Part shown: positions 16,614 through 25,459 of the stretch, in pieces
How positions within the stretch are numbered: position 1 is the stretch's first letter
Layout of the letters: each line of letters opens with the position of its first letter
NCBI GenBank assembly: GCA_014728145.1
Contig: WJMC01000076.1
Coordinates: 1 to 33,433 of the forward strand
Direction of reading: 5' to 3'
Length of the DNA: 33,433 nucleotides
Source of the DNA: Candidatus Zixiibacteriota bacterium
GTDB taxonomy: Bacteria; Zixibacteria; MSB-5A5; JAABVY01
The notes under the pieces: generated by a model
The model's database searches: none
Seen by the model: only the letters and a program-made list of their open reading frames with translations
Told to the model about the DNA's origin: nothing
Position numbers and translations under genes: made by a program

Positions 16614-19253
16614 GTGAAAAATGCCATGAAACTAAGCTGTCTGGTGTTTGTCCTGTTACTATTGACAGCTTCTTTACTTCATGCCGGGACCTCTGGAAAG
16701 ATCGCCGGAACCGTTTACAGTGCGGAAACCGAGGAAGAGCTTCCCGGAACCACGGTACGAATTCCCGAGCTGGGATTTGCCGTGGCTTGTGATGCCGATG
16801 GAGAATTTTATCTGATTAATGTCCCTGTCGGTACATATACTATTGAGGCTACCCTGATCGGTTACCAGACGGTCACCAAGACCAATGTAAAGGTTCTGGT
16901 GGATTTGACAACACCGGTTGACTTCTACCTGGTCCCCAAGGAACTGTCATCTGATAGCGCTGTGATCGTCGTGGCTGAACGCGATCCGATTCAGGAGGAT
17001 GTCAGTTATTCCGAGAATTGGCTGACGCGTGAAGAAATCATTCGCATGCCGAACTCATCTTCAGTACAGGACTTGATCGCCAATATGGCCGGAGCGGTGG
17101 TCGATGGTGACGGAAGCCTGCACCTGCGAGGCGGTCGTGACGGAACCATAAGTTACTACTTTGATGACACCAATATCCAGGATCCTTTTACCGGACGAGC
17201 CGGAACCAGGATTTCACCGGAAGCTTTGGAAGAGCTGTCGGTTGTCTCGGGTGGATACCTGGCCGAATACGGCGAAGCGCTCTCGGGTGTTGTAAATGCG
17301 CTCACCCAGGAGGGCGGGAACAGTTATTCCGGCAAGCTAAAACTATCTGACGGCCTGGCGACCCCGTATGATGTCAATACCGGAGAGTTCGGTGATCTGC
17401 GCCGAAACGATCGCAACACCTATGTTTTCAACCTGGGCGGTCCGGTGCCGATGCTTAAAAATAATCTGGATGCGCGCTTTTTCACTTCGAGTGAATATCG
17501 CGATCTCGAAGGCTACCTCCCGCATAACCGGCTGATCTCATTTTCTCAGACCAGCAAATTGAATTTCAAGCCGGTTCCCAGCTTGAAGTTCAACCTGTAC
17601 GGGAATTACTATCGGGCGCAAAGGGAGCGTTACATTCATCGCGATGTCAACGACGTTTCCTATGATTTCAATCTCGATGGCGCTGGGCTGATCAAAAACC
17701 TCAGCTATCGCTATGGAGTCAAAGCCAGCTATACATTTTCACCCAGTCTCATCTTTAATGTCAGCTACAATCATTTTTATACCCGAACCAAGCTGGCCCC
17801 GGAACATCTCTTCGATACCTACTGGGATCAATGGCCGGGATATTCCGAGGATGAAAACGGTGTCTATAACGGCACGATTCACGAAAACAATTATCAGCCA
17901 AACTATATCGGCAATACATGGGCCGGGTTCACGGACAGTTCCGACTTCTATCCTGTTTATTCATATCGAAGAAATAGCTATAACAGTTTCTCGACTGAGC
18001 TGATAAGCCAGGCCAATAAATATAACCAGATTAAACTGGGACTCGAGTATAGGGTAAATGACCTCAGCTGGGATCAGAAACAGTTTTTCAATTCGCAGCC
18101 GTACGGTGAAAAATATGACGTTACTCCTCATTACGCGGCAGGGTATATCCAGGACAAAGTCGAGCTCGGATACCTGATCATGAACGCCGGCGTACGTTTC
18201 GATTATCTCGATGCCGCTATTGACTACTGGGATGATCCTGTTACAAAGGAAAGTAAAAAGACAGCCAAACCGAAAACCGAGGTGTCGCCCCGTTTCGGAA
18301 TGTCATACCCGATTGGAGAGAATTCGGTTATTCACTTCAATTACGGTTTCTTCTACCAGGTGCCTCTGTATATGTACATGTTCACAAACCTCCAGGGTGA
18401 TTTAAACACCGGCTTCCCGATCGTCGGTAATCCGGATATGGATCCCGAGAAGACAGTTGCCTACGAGGTGGGCTGGAATCATCTTTTGACAGAAGATATC
18501 ACCTTCAAGATGATCGCATATTACAAGGATGTCTCGAATCTGACCTCGGGCCGATTAATCGAATTCCCGGGTGGTTCTTACACCTATTATACCAATGCTG
18601 ATTATGGTTCTGTAAAAGGTCTCGACCTGATAATGGTCAAACATCGCCACGGTTCACTTTTGGCGGGATCGGTAAACTATTCCTACATGATGGCGATGGG
18701 CAACTCATCAGATCCGAACGAGGGCTACTACAATTATTATACCCGTGATAACTCCCCGCCCTGGCCTGACCGGGAATATCCGCTGGCCTTCGACCAGCGC
18801 CATAAACTGGCGGTCAATGTCGATTTGAGTATCCCGCGTGATTATAAATTCAAGCTCTTTGGCCTTACTATGCCGTCGGCCTGGGGATTCAATACCGTGT
18901 TTAACTACGGGAGCGGACTGCCGTATACTCGAACGAACAACCAGGGCGACCGAATCGGATCACCCAATTCCGGCAGGTTGCCGTCATATTTCAGGGTTGA
19001 TATGCGTTTTGTCAAAGATATCCCGCTGAAACTCTCGTCCTCGAGCCAGATGTCATTTTTTGTAGAAGTCGAGAATCTTTTCGACCGTCGTAACATCGTC
19101 AACGTTTACACCAATACCGGTGAAGCGGATAATGACGGCCTGGCCTCGGGCCTCTCCGAAGCGGATCAGGAGCTGTATGAACTTATGAACAAAGACCCCC
19201 AAAACTATGACACCCCGCGCACCCTCCGCTGGGGTCTTGAACTGTTATTCTGA
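16614..19253 (+). CDS. TonB-dependent outer-membrane receptor with carboxypeptidase-regulatory N-terminus
   Basis: A protein of about 879 residues in the TonB-dependent receptor family, imported to the outer membrane for uptake of a large or scarce nutrient. The GTG start gives a good signal peptide (about 1-24, ending LLHAG). Residues 28-110 form a carboxypeptidase-regulatory domain (GKIAGTVYSAETEEELPGT). Residues 117-125 (VIVVAERDP) lie where a TonB box may be. The plug covers about 135-235 with LHLRGGRDGTISYYFDD and YLAEYGEALSGVVN. The rest is a beta-barrel of alternating strands, with MSYPIGENSVIHFNYGFFYQ and the C-terminal strand TLRWGLELLF ending in an aromatic residue. No substrate can be read from the sequence. 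The next gene begins 14 bases on. Confidence 0.9.
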   Translation: MKNAMKLSCLVFVLLLLTASLLHAGTSGKIAGTVYSAETEEELPGTTVRIPELGFAVACDADGEFYLINVPVGTYTIEATLIGYQTVTKTNVKVLVDLTTPVDFYLVPKELSSDSAVIVVAERDPIQEDVSYSENWLTREEIIRMPNSSSVQDLIANMAGAVVDGDGSLHLRGGRDGTISYYFDDTNIQDPFTGRAGTRISPEALEELSVVSGGYLAEYGEALSGVVNALTQEGGNSYSGKLKLSDGLATPYDVNTGEFGDLRRNDRNTYVFNLGGPVPMLKNNLDARFFTSSEYRDLEGYLPHNRLISFSQTSKLNFKPVPSLKFNLYGNYYRAQRERYIHRDVNDVSYDFNLDGAGLIKNLSYRYGVKASYTFSPSLIFNVSYNHFYTRTKLAPEHLFDTYWDQWPGYSEDENGVYNGTIHENNYQPNYIGNTWAGFTDSSDFYPVYSYRRNSYNSFSTELISQANKYNQIKLGLEYRVNDLSWDQKQFFNSQPYGEKYDVTPHYAAGYIQDKVELGYLIMNAGVRFDYLDAAIDYWDDPVTKESKKTAKPKTEVSPRFGMSYPIGENSVIHFNYGFFYQVPLYMYMFTNLQGDLNTGFPIVGNPDMDPEKTVAYEVGWNHLLTEDITFKMIAYYKDVSNLTSGRLIEFPGGSYTYYTNADYGSVKGLDLIMVKHRHGSLLAGSVNYSYMMAMGNSSDPNEGYYNYYTRDNSPPWPDREYPLAFDQRHKLAVNVDLSIPRDYKFKLFGLTMPSAWGFNTVFNYGSGLPYTRTNNQGDRIGSPNSGRLPSYFRVDMRFVKDIPLKLSSSSQMSFFVEVENLFDRRNIVNVYTNTGEADNDGLASGLSEADQELYELMNKDPQNYDTPRTLRWGLELLF

Positions 19254-19267
19254 GGGAGGAGGATATA

Positions 19268-21913
19268 ATGAAGATTCTTAGATTATCCTTGATCATCCCG
19301 GCGATAATGGTTCTCCTTGCGACCGGCGGAGTTGATGAGCTGGTGGCCGGCACTGCCCAGCAGAGCTCACTGCCACCAACCGAACTGATCGACTATGTCA
19401 TCCACAGCAAGGGCAATATCGTCACCGCGGTCTTCAACTGGGGACTGATTGGCGGTTTTTCAGATGTGCCCTCAGGAGAATGGCCCAAGGGATCGGGGAG
19501 AAACTATATCGGCGAACTGAAGTACTGGATGGGTGCCACCCTTCCCAATGGCGATACGGTGGTGGCCAACGCTTCCGAAGATTTCAACCCGGAAATCGAT
19601 GTAGCTGTTTCGCTGGACCAGACTATTCATTTTTCGACTGACAGCACCCGTTATGATTATGATCCCTCCGACACTGTCGGCCTGGGAGTATCCGCTCCGG
19701 CTTACGGCTGGAGACATTACGATCTCGATACTGACAGCTGGATTTACAACCGCAAATACAATCCCTGTGACAGCAGTTTTGTAACCTGCGGTCCCATCGC
19801 CCAGCAGGAAAGCCAGTACATCATGAATGATGAGCGACTCGGCTATGCCGCCCTGGGTGTTATGGTTTCACAAACTATCTATCAATGGAATTACGATTAC
19901 AACAAAGATATAATGTTTGTGGAACTGGAGATCGAAAACGTTTCTGACAACGATTATACCGATTTTGCTTTCGGTCTCTACGTCGATATCGATGTGGGCG
20001 GATGGTTCGAAGGTGAAAACGGCCGACTTGGCGATTTGGTCGCTTACGACAGCGCTGAGAACCTGGCCTGGATATACGACCAGGACGATTACGACCCCGG
20101 CTGGGGAGCTTCGGTTGTGGCCGGTCGGATGGGTACCAAGTATATCGAAACTCCCGGCGGTCGCGGTATGACCGGATTCCGTACCGGGATCTGGGACAGC
20201 CTGCCGGATACCGATCAGGGTCGTTTCGCGCTTCTTAATTCCGAACAATTCGACGATATCCTGCCTCCGGCGGATCAGTATTATATCCAGTGCACCAACG
20301 GTATCGAGCTGTCCTCCGGTGATGTCGTCCGGGTGGTCTACACCCTGATTGCCGCCCAGACTGATGAAGAAATGGTTGAGAAATCTCAGATGGCACAAGT
20401 TGTATACGACAACTTCTTTACCGGTCCGGAGCCTCCGCCTCAGCCGGGCCTGCGAGCTGAAGCCGGGGACAAAAAAGTCCACTTGTACTGGGGTAATGAT
20501 GCCGAGGATGCGCTCGATCCGCTTTCATGCTCTGAAGATTTTACAGGTTATAAGATTTTCCGATCCACCAATTTCGGTGCCACCTGGGGGCCTTTGACAA
20601 ATAATCCGGATGGCTCTCAGGGGCCCGACTATATCCCGCTGGCGACATTCCGCAAGGATGAGACCACGGGCATGATTCGCCACAGCTATGTAGACACAAA
20701 TCTCGTCAACGGTTTTGAGTACTGGTACGCCGTGGTCGCCTTCGATGAAGGTGATACAACGATCTCACTGAAATCACTCTCTTCCGCTCGTGGCCGACCG
20801 GGCGAGGATTCCTCCGCCGTGAGAGTTGTTCCCCGTACGGATCCGGCAGGGTATTACCCGATCCAGCAGACGGTCGAACATCGGTACAACGGCGATGACA
20901 AGAAAAGCGACGGCAGTATAGCGGTTGAGGTTTTTGATAAGTCTCAGTTCGACGGAAATGAATATAAAGTAGTATTCGAAGAACAGCCCCTGCAGACATA
21001 CTGGCACTTACTGGATGACGTCACCGGGGACACACTGCTGACATCCCAGACAGACCAAAATGCCGATCTTCAAGAGGCTCAGATCGTCGATGGCCTCCAG
21101 GTTCTGGTCACCAACGGTGAGCGGGAACCGCGTGACATGGCCCAAACAGGATTTTCCGGGGGCGATACTACCGTCTCAATGATGCATTTCTTCGGTTCGG
21201 TGGCGGAGGTGTTCGGGTATCCGCGGGGCGGGGATATTCATTTTCGCTCAAACTACGAGATTCGATTTACCGCCACGGGCTCTCAGGGTTACTGGTGGTG
21301 GGATGATGTCACACCGGTACAACTGCCCTTCGAGATCTGGAACACGTCTCTCGGCTACCAGGTCATCGCTGAAATCGGGGACTTTGAATATGACCAGGAA
21401 TGGGATCCTGAAGTTGGTGACTATATCGTGATCAACAACACTCCCTATGATGGCTCGCCTCACCCGGAAGCGTTTCCGTACCAGATGAGCTGGGTGTTCC
21501 GTTTCGATACAGCGGCTTATGGCCAGACCGGTGATGTCTACACGATCGAAGGTGCGCCCTTGAATTCTGCCAATGACGAGTTCTATTTCACCACGCCCGG
21601 GATCGATACAGCCACGGCTCAAAACCAGATGGATCAGATCAAAGTCGTACCGAACCCGTACCTGGCCTACGCAGACTGGGAGCATGAGGCGGGTGAAAGA
21701 AGAATCGAATTCATTCATCTTCCCGATGATGCCACGATCAGGATTTATACCTTGGCAGGTGATCTGGTGGTGACTTTGAAAAACAGCAATGATGGAACAG
21801 TGGCCTGGGATTTGAGATCTGTCAATGAGCAGGGAATAGCGCCGGGTATTTATCTCTACCATGTCGAGTCACCTTTCGGTGAAAAAATCGGTAAATTCGC
21901 GATAATCAAGTAG
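19268..21913 (+). CDS. Large secreted protein with FN3-like domain and type IX-like C-terminal sorting domain
   Basis: An 881-residue predicted secreted protein with a signal peptide (about 1-28, ending LVAG). The first 380 residues are Asp/Tyr/Gly-rich, beta-type and unassigned. A fibronectin III-like domain at about 390-500 is recognisable: KKVHLYWGNDAEDALDP, then TGYKIFRSTNFGATW, then GFEYWYAVVAFD. The last 90 residues (KVVPNPYLAYADW, then ATIRIYTLAGDLVVTL, then GIAPGIYLYHVES and a KIGKFAIIK tail) look like the C-terminal sorting domain of type IX secretion cargo. The GGAGG ribosome site before ATG 19268 is strong. It sits between a TonB receptor and a PorV-like gene, the latter being the partner needed for such cargo in Bacteroidota. 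The sorting-domain call is by resemblance. Confidence 0.72.
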   Translation: MKILRLSLIIPAIMVLLATGGVDELVAGTAQQSSLPPTELIDYVIHSKGNIVTAVFNWGLIGGFSDVPSGEWPKGSGRNYIGELKYWMGATLPNGDTVVANASEDFNPEIDVAVSLDQTIHFSTDSTRYDYDPSDTVGLGVSAPAYGWRHYDLDTDSWIYNRKYNPCDSSFVTCGPIAQQESQYIMNDERLGYAALGVMVSQTIYQWNYDYNKDIMFVELEIENVSDNDYTDFAFGLYVDIDVGGWFEGENGRLGDLVAYDSAENLAWIYDQDDYDPGWGASVVAGRMGTKYIETPGGRGMTGFRTGIWDSLPDTDQGRFALLNSEQFDDILPPADQYYIQCTNGIELSSGDVVRVVYTLIAAQTDEEMVEKSQMAQVVYDNFFTGPEPPPQPGLRAEAGDKKVHLYWGNDAEDALDPLSCSEDFTGYKIFRSTNFGATWGPLTNNPDGSQGPDYIPLATFRKDETTGMIRHSYVDTNLVNGFEYWYAVVAFDEGDTTISLKSLSSARGRPGEDSSAVRVVPRTDPAGYYPIQQTVEHRYNGDDKKSDGSIAVEVFDKSQFDGNEYKVVFEEQPLQTYWHLLDDVTGDTLLTSQTDQNADLQEAQIVDGLQVLVTNGEREPRDMAQTGFSGGDTTVSMMHFFGSVAEVFGYPRGGDIHFRSNYEIRFTATGSQGYWWWDDVTPVQLPFEIWNTSLGYQVIAEIGDFEYDQEWDPEVGDYIVINNTPYDGSPHPEAFPYQMSWVFRFDTAAYGQTGDVYTIEGAPLNSANDEFYFTTPGIDTATAQNQMDQIKVVPNPYLAYADWEHEAGERRIEFIHLPDDATIRIYTLAGDLVVTLKNSNDGTVAWDLRSVNEQGIAPGIYLYHVESPFGEKIGKFAIIK

Positions 21914-21925
21914 GCGGGCAGGAGT

Positions 21926-22939
21926 ATGAACATGAAAAAATATATATTGATTATACTGACACTTCTGCTGTTCTGTTTCGGCCAGGTATCAGCAGATGAA
22001 TTTTCCAAGGTTGGAACAGCCGGCGCTCAGTTTCTGAAGATCGGTATGGGCGCTCGCTATATCGGTCTGGGTGAAGCGGCTACTGCAATGGTCGATGATG
22101 TCTACGGCCTGTACTGGAATCCGGCGGCATTGTCATCGCTTCAACAGTCGCAGGTCGCCTTTACCTCGGTCGACTGGGTGGCGGGTATACGGCTGAACTA
22201 TTTCGCTTTCGCTTATCCGGTGCGCGAGGATATGACGCTCGGGTTTGCCCTCGATGTTCTCTCGGTGGGCGATATGGAAGTTACTACCGTTTACAAGCCG
22301 GATGGCACCGGACAGACCTTCGATGCCAACAGCGTCGCGCTTCAGGCAGGTATCTCGAAACAATTGACTGACCGGTTTGCCTTTGGTGTCAATTTCAAAT
22401 ATGTATCGGAACAGATCTCTGAACAGCATTCGCGCGGTTTCTGTTTCGATGTTGGCGCACTGATGTACACCGGTTTTAAATCGCTCAGGCTGGGAATCAA
22501 TATCTCGAATCTGGGACCCGATCTGCATTTCGACGGTAATGAACTCGACGAAAAACTTAATCCGGATCCGGATAATCCGAATCAAGCAGAGGTCGATTAT
22601 GAATACGCTACCGATAATTATGATCTGCCGCTCATGTTCCGTGTAGGACTGGCATATGATCTTATGGACGACACCCGCAACCGCTGGACATTTTCGGTCG
22701 AAGCCCGAGATCCCAGCGACAATATCGGGCAGTTTTCTGTCGGCAGTGAGTATGGTTTAAACGAGATGTTCATGCTCCGTGCCGGGTATAAATTCAACTA
22801 CGAGGAGGAGGGACTTACCCTTGGCGGAGGACTCAACCTCAATCCGACCCCGCGGACGAATCTCAGCTTTGATTATGCCTGGGCTGATTTCGGTCGATTG
22901 CAATCGACCCATCGCTTTTCGATCGGGCTGAAATTCTAA
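21926..22939 (+). CDS. PorV/PorQ-family outer-membrane beta-barrel protein
   Basis: A 337-residue outer-membrane protein of the PorV/PorQ (UPF0164) family. A signal peptide ends at QVSADEF. The N-terminal block KVGTAGAQFLKIGMGARYIGLGEA and the DVYGLYWNPAALSSL motif are the hallmarks of the family. Alternating strands follow, and the end RFSIGLKF is a barrel terminus. PorV in Bacteroidota holds type IX cargo at the outer membrane so that the sortase can process it. It starts 12 bases after the secreted cargo-like protein, with GGCAGGAG ahead of the ATG. The cluster order fits a cargo plus receptor plus shuttle unit, though PorQ-type lipid-binding roles are possible too. Confidence 0.87.
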   Translation: MNMKKYILIILTLLLFCFGQVSADEFSKVGTAGAQFLKIGMGARYIGLGEAATAMVDDVYGLYWNPAALSSLQQSQVAFTSVDWVAGIRLNYFAFAYPVREDMTLGFALDVLSVGDMEVTTVYKPDGTGQTFDANSVALQAGISKQLTDRFAFGVNFKYVSEQISEQHSRGFCFDVGALMYTGFKSLRLGINISNLGPDLHFDGNELDEKLNPDPDNPNQAEVDYEYATDNYDLPLMFRVGLAYDLMDDTRNRWTFSVEARDPSDNIGQFSVGSEYGLNEMFMLRAGYKFNYEEEGLTLGGGLNLNPTPRTNLSFDYAWADFGRLQSTHRFSIGLKF

Positions 22940-22999
22940 AATGTATTAAATATTGTAGATTTTTGAGATATTTTTTATTATACTAATCAAGGACATTAC

Positions 23000-23434
23000 A
23001 TGAAACCTTTACCACCTGATCAAGCGAAAGGTAGTGAATCTCCGATGAACGATCGCCCCGCAGATTCGAGAGGTACTATTCTTTTAATTGACGACGAGGA
23101 AATCATTCGTCAGCTCGGACGAAATATCCTCCAGAAGGTCGGTTATGAAGTCATTACTGCAGAAGATGGAAGAAGTGGAATTGAGGTCTACCGCGAGAAT
23201 CGGGACAAAATCGATGTCACGATCCTGGATATGTCAATGCCGACTATGAGCGGCGAAGAGACCTTCGAACATCTCAAGTCAGAATTTCCCGATGTGCGTG
23301 TTCTGATATCCACCGGCCACTCAATGGAGAGCGGGATCGGAGGGCTTATGGATCGCGGTGTCTACGGTCTGCTTCAAAAACCTTATCGCGTGGGCGAGTT
23401 GACCAAGAAAATCGAAGAAGTCATGAACATGTGA
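23000..23434 (+). CDS. Stand-alone receiver (response regulator) protein
   Basis: A 144-residue single receiver domain with a roughly 25-residue leader (MKPLPPDQAK). Phospho-acceptor D77 (VTILDMSMP), acidic pair D31-D32, T105 and K127 are all present. There is no output domain. It lies 60 bases after the PorV-like gene on the same strand, and the transcript ends at the hairpin at 23466. AGGA eight bases before the first ATG supports that start; ATG 23045 is a weaker alternative. The partner kinase is not adjacent. Confidence 0.88.
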   Translation: MKPLPPDQAKGSESPMNDRPADSRGTILLIDDEEIIRQLGRNILQKVGYEVITAEDGRSGIEVYRENRDKIDVTILDMSMPTMSGEETFEHLKSEFPDVRVLISTGHSMESGIGGLMDRGVYGLLQKPYRVGELTKKIEEVMNM

Positions 23435-23465
23435 ACCCGATTGTTCGTTGCGAGAATATAGAATG

Positions 23466-23496
23466 AGGCCGCCTTGAGAGGCGGTCTTATTTTTTG
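23466..23496 (+). terminator. Intrinsic terminator after the receiver gene
   Basis: A 9-bp stem, AGGCCGCCT with AGGCGGTCT (one G-U pair), has a 4-base loop and is followed by TATTTTTTG. It lies about 30 bases after the receiver stop and ends that operon. Confidence 0.88.
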
Positions 23497-23551
23497 TCTT
23501 GATCTACGAGAATATCAGGCTATCATTATTACAAACAGAAAGGAGTCTGTT

Positions 23552-23848
23552 ATGCCTACCTTCGTACTGATGACCAAGCTTCCGCCCGAGATCAGCCAGA
23601 AGATGAAAGAGCGCGCGGCTGTAGGCCGGGAATGGCTCAACAAAGTCAAGGAAAAATGCCCCACAGTAAAGTTTCTGGATCACTACGCACTGCTTGGACC
23701 TTATGATTTTCTGGATATCTATGAGGCCGACAATGCCGAAGAGGCGGCGAAGGTTTCGATGATATCGCTGGCTTTCGGGGCTGAGCGGGCTGAAAGCTGG
23801 AACGCAATTCCGTACCAGAGATTTCTGGAACTGGCACAGGATTTATAG
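23552..23848 (+). CDS. GYD-domain protein
   Basis: A 98-residue protein of the GYD family (PF08734), which is of unknown function. Typical blocks are FVLMTKLPPE at 4-13, then LLGPYDFLDIYEADNAEEAAK near 48-68 (the family motif, here with P-Y-D) and MISLAFGAE. I chose ATG 23552 because AAAGGAG lies seven bases upstream. The longer open frame from TTG 23474 would read through the terminator hairpin. It stands alone between a terminator and convergent permease genes. Confidence 0.85.
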   Translation: MPTFVLMTKLPPEISQKMKERAAVGREWLNKVKEKCPTVKFLDHYALLGPYDFLDIYEADNAEEAAKVSMISLAFGAERAESWNAIPYQRFLELAQDL

Positions 23849-23875
23849 TTGCAGTCAACTGTCATGAGTTTCAGT

Positions 23876-25444
23876 CTACCTGAAAGCGTCGACGATTTTC
23901 ATCTGGGTCGCCCGTATGGAGGGGAATACTCCTCCCACGAAGCCCATTGAAATCGCGAAGATAAATGTATACATCACAGTCAGGAGCGTCAGCGTCATCT
24001 TGAGATAGAACTCGCCAAAGAAGTTGACTGTGGAGAACATCTGCAACTCGAATGTTGAAAAAATCGAGGCGACTGCTATGCCCAGGATGGCTCCGAGTGT
24101 GCCGATCAGCATCGACTCGATCAGAAACGCGGCCTGGATGCCCTCGGCCTGGAATCCGAGGGAACGCAGGGTGGCGATTTCGTTGGTGCGATTGGCGACC
24201 GCCGAGTACATCGTAATCATCGCGCCGATCGTTGCTCCCAGGGCAAAAACCACGCAGATAAACATACCCAGGTATTTCAGAAATCCGGTGGTGTTTTCGG
24301 ATTGGCCTTCGTAGTAGCTTCTCTCGATATAGGCTTTGACTTCGAGATCGGGGGTGTCTTCCAAAGTCTGCTTGAGAGCTTCGAATTCACCCGGCTCTTC
24401 CAGTCTCGCTAAAACAATTGATCCGGCCACTCCGGCCCGGTTGTAGCTGTCGGTCAGGCTGTATATATCGGTCCAGATTTCGGAATCATACATCGAACCG
24501 CCGCATTCGAAGACCCCGATAACTCTAAAATAATCACCGGCCACATTTATGGAATCACCGACATTACAATGGGCCATTCGCTTGCTCAGAGATTTACCCA
24601 CAATACAGTTCGGCAATCCCATTTCGTACATTTCACCCTCGATCATTCTGAAATCACGCCTCAGTCGAGGCGCAATCTCACCTGTCCCGCGCATGGTGAC
24701 GTTTTTCAACTCCGTCGTATCCTCTTTGGAGGGTAAAGAAATGCTGGTAATCAATTCGGGTGAAAAAAGCTGTTCGCTGTATTCTTCATCAAATGCAAAA
24801 AAGCCCAGGTTTTCGAGTTTATCGACTTCATCGGGCATTAGCGAGCTTTGAACTTCGGAAAACTTATCTTCCTCCATAAAGACCACGTTGTCTGTTTCAC
24901 CGGTCGAGGTCAGAACTTTCTGGATTCCAGCCGCCAGCATCAGCACACCGCAGAACATGAAAGATACCAGGCTGATTCCGAGGATTGTCAAAACCGTTGT
25001 CAACGGACGGGAGAAGAGGCTCTTGAATGTATACTTAAATGGAATCGTGACTTTACCCATATAATCTGTCAGGCTCGGCCTGCTTAACAGGTACCAGAAC
25101 AGCAGAAACAAAACCGCGCGCCCGGCATCGACCAGGTCGATATCAAAAAGACCCAGCATGGTTTCAAAAAGCATCAGCCACAAAAACCAGATCCGCCCCC
25201 AGTTGTGGCCTTTCATGACTGCGATACCCATCACCAGATGATACAGCGAACGAAAGACCATCAGGATAACCAGAAGCGTCAAGGCTTCGAAATCGAAATA
25301 CTGATCGATGAAGACCTCGACATCCTCTGAAAGAACAGTCTTACCCAGAATCAGGAAGGCGGAAAGCAGGGAAAAGATGATCCCCAGGATGAAGATTATC
25401 AATCCGAGCAATCTCATGCTGGACGGTTTCGAGCTGTATTCCAT
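23876..25444 (-). CDS. ABC transporter permease (FtsX/MacB fold) with extra N-terminal four-helix membrane domain
   Basis: A 522-residue permease of the MacB/FtsX class. The last 380 residues are canonical: TM near 145-165 (LTTVLTILGISLVSFMFCGV), a large periplasmic MacB-PCD domain, and three C-terminal helices with the MITMYSAVANRTNEIATLRSLGF motif. The first 125 residues are unusual: four more hydrophobic helices at about 11-35, 50-78, 83-103 and 107-122, with no likeness to the ABC core. It ends the adaptor-ATPase-permease-permease run; the previous gene stops 15 bases before its start. Its C-terminus (FPSIRATQMKIVDAFR) matches the family. Confidence 0.9.
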   Translation of the reverse strand: MEYSSKPSSMRLLGLIIFILGIIFSLLSAFLILGKTVLSEDVEVFIDQYFDFEALTLLVILMVFRSLYHLVMGIAVMKGHNWGRIWFLWLMLFETMLGLFDIDLVDAGRAVLFLLFWYLLSRPSLTDYMGKVTIPFKYTFKSLFSRPLTTVLTILGISLVSFMFCGVLMLAAGIQKVLTSTGETDNVVFMEEDKFSEVQSSLMPDEVDKLENLGFFAFDEEYSEQLFSPELITSISLPSKEDTTELKNVTMRGTGEIAPRLRRDFRMIEGEMYEMGLPNCIVGKSLSKRMAHCNVGDSINVAGDYFRVIGVFECGGSMYDSEIWTDIYSLTDSYNRAGVAGSIVLARLEEPGEFEALKQTLEDTPDLEVKAYIERSYYEGQSENTTGFLKYLGMFICVVFALGATIGAMITMYSAVANRTNEIATLRSLGFQAEGIQAAFLIESMLIGTLGAILGIAVASIFSTFELQMFSTVNFFGEFYLKMTLTLLTVMYTFIFAISMGFVGGVFPSIRATQMKIVDAFR

Positions 25445-25459
25445 GAATAAATCCTCTTG

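Noticed and set aside
19868-20482. A 204-codon minus-strand open frame inside the secreted protein gene
   Set aside because: It is a shadow of the plus-strand frame, which has a signal peptide and domain motifs.
22940-22999. AAATAT/ATATTT hairpin with a T run after the PorV-like gene
   Set aside because: The stem has only A-T pairs and a long loop; the T run alone is not enough for a terminator.
23474-23551. Longer GYD protein from TTG 23474
   Set aside because: The extension reads through a terminator hairpin, and a good AAAGGAG site precedes ATG 23552.
23846-23885. Two short inverted repeats (AGTTG/CAACT and TTTCAG/CTGAAA) between convergent genes
   Set aside because: Stems of five and six bases, without T runs, are too weak to call terminators.
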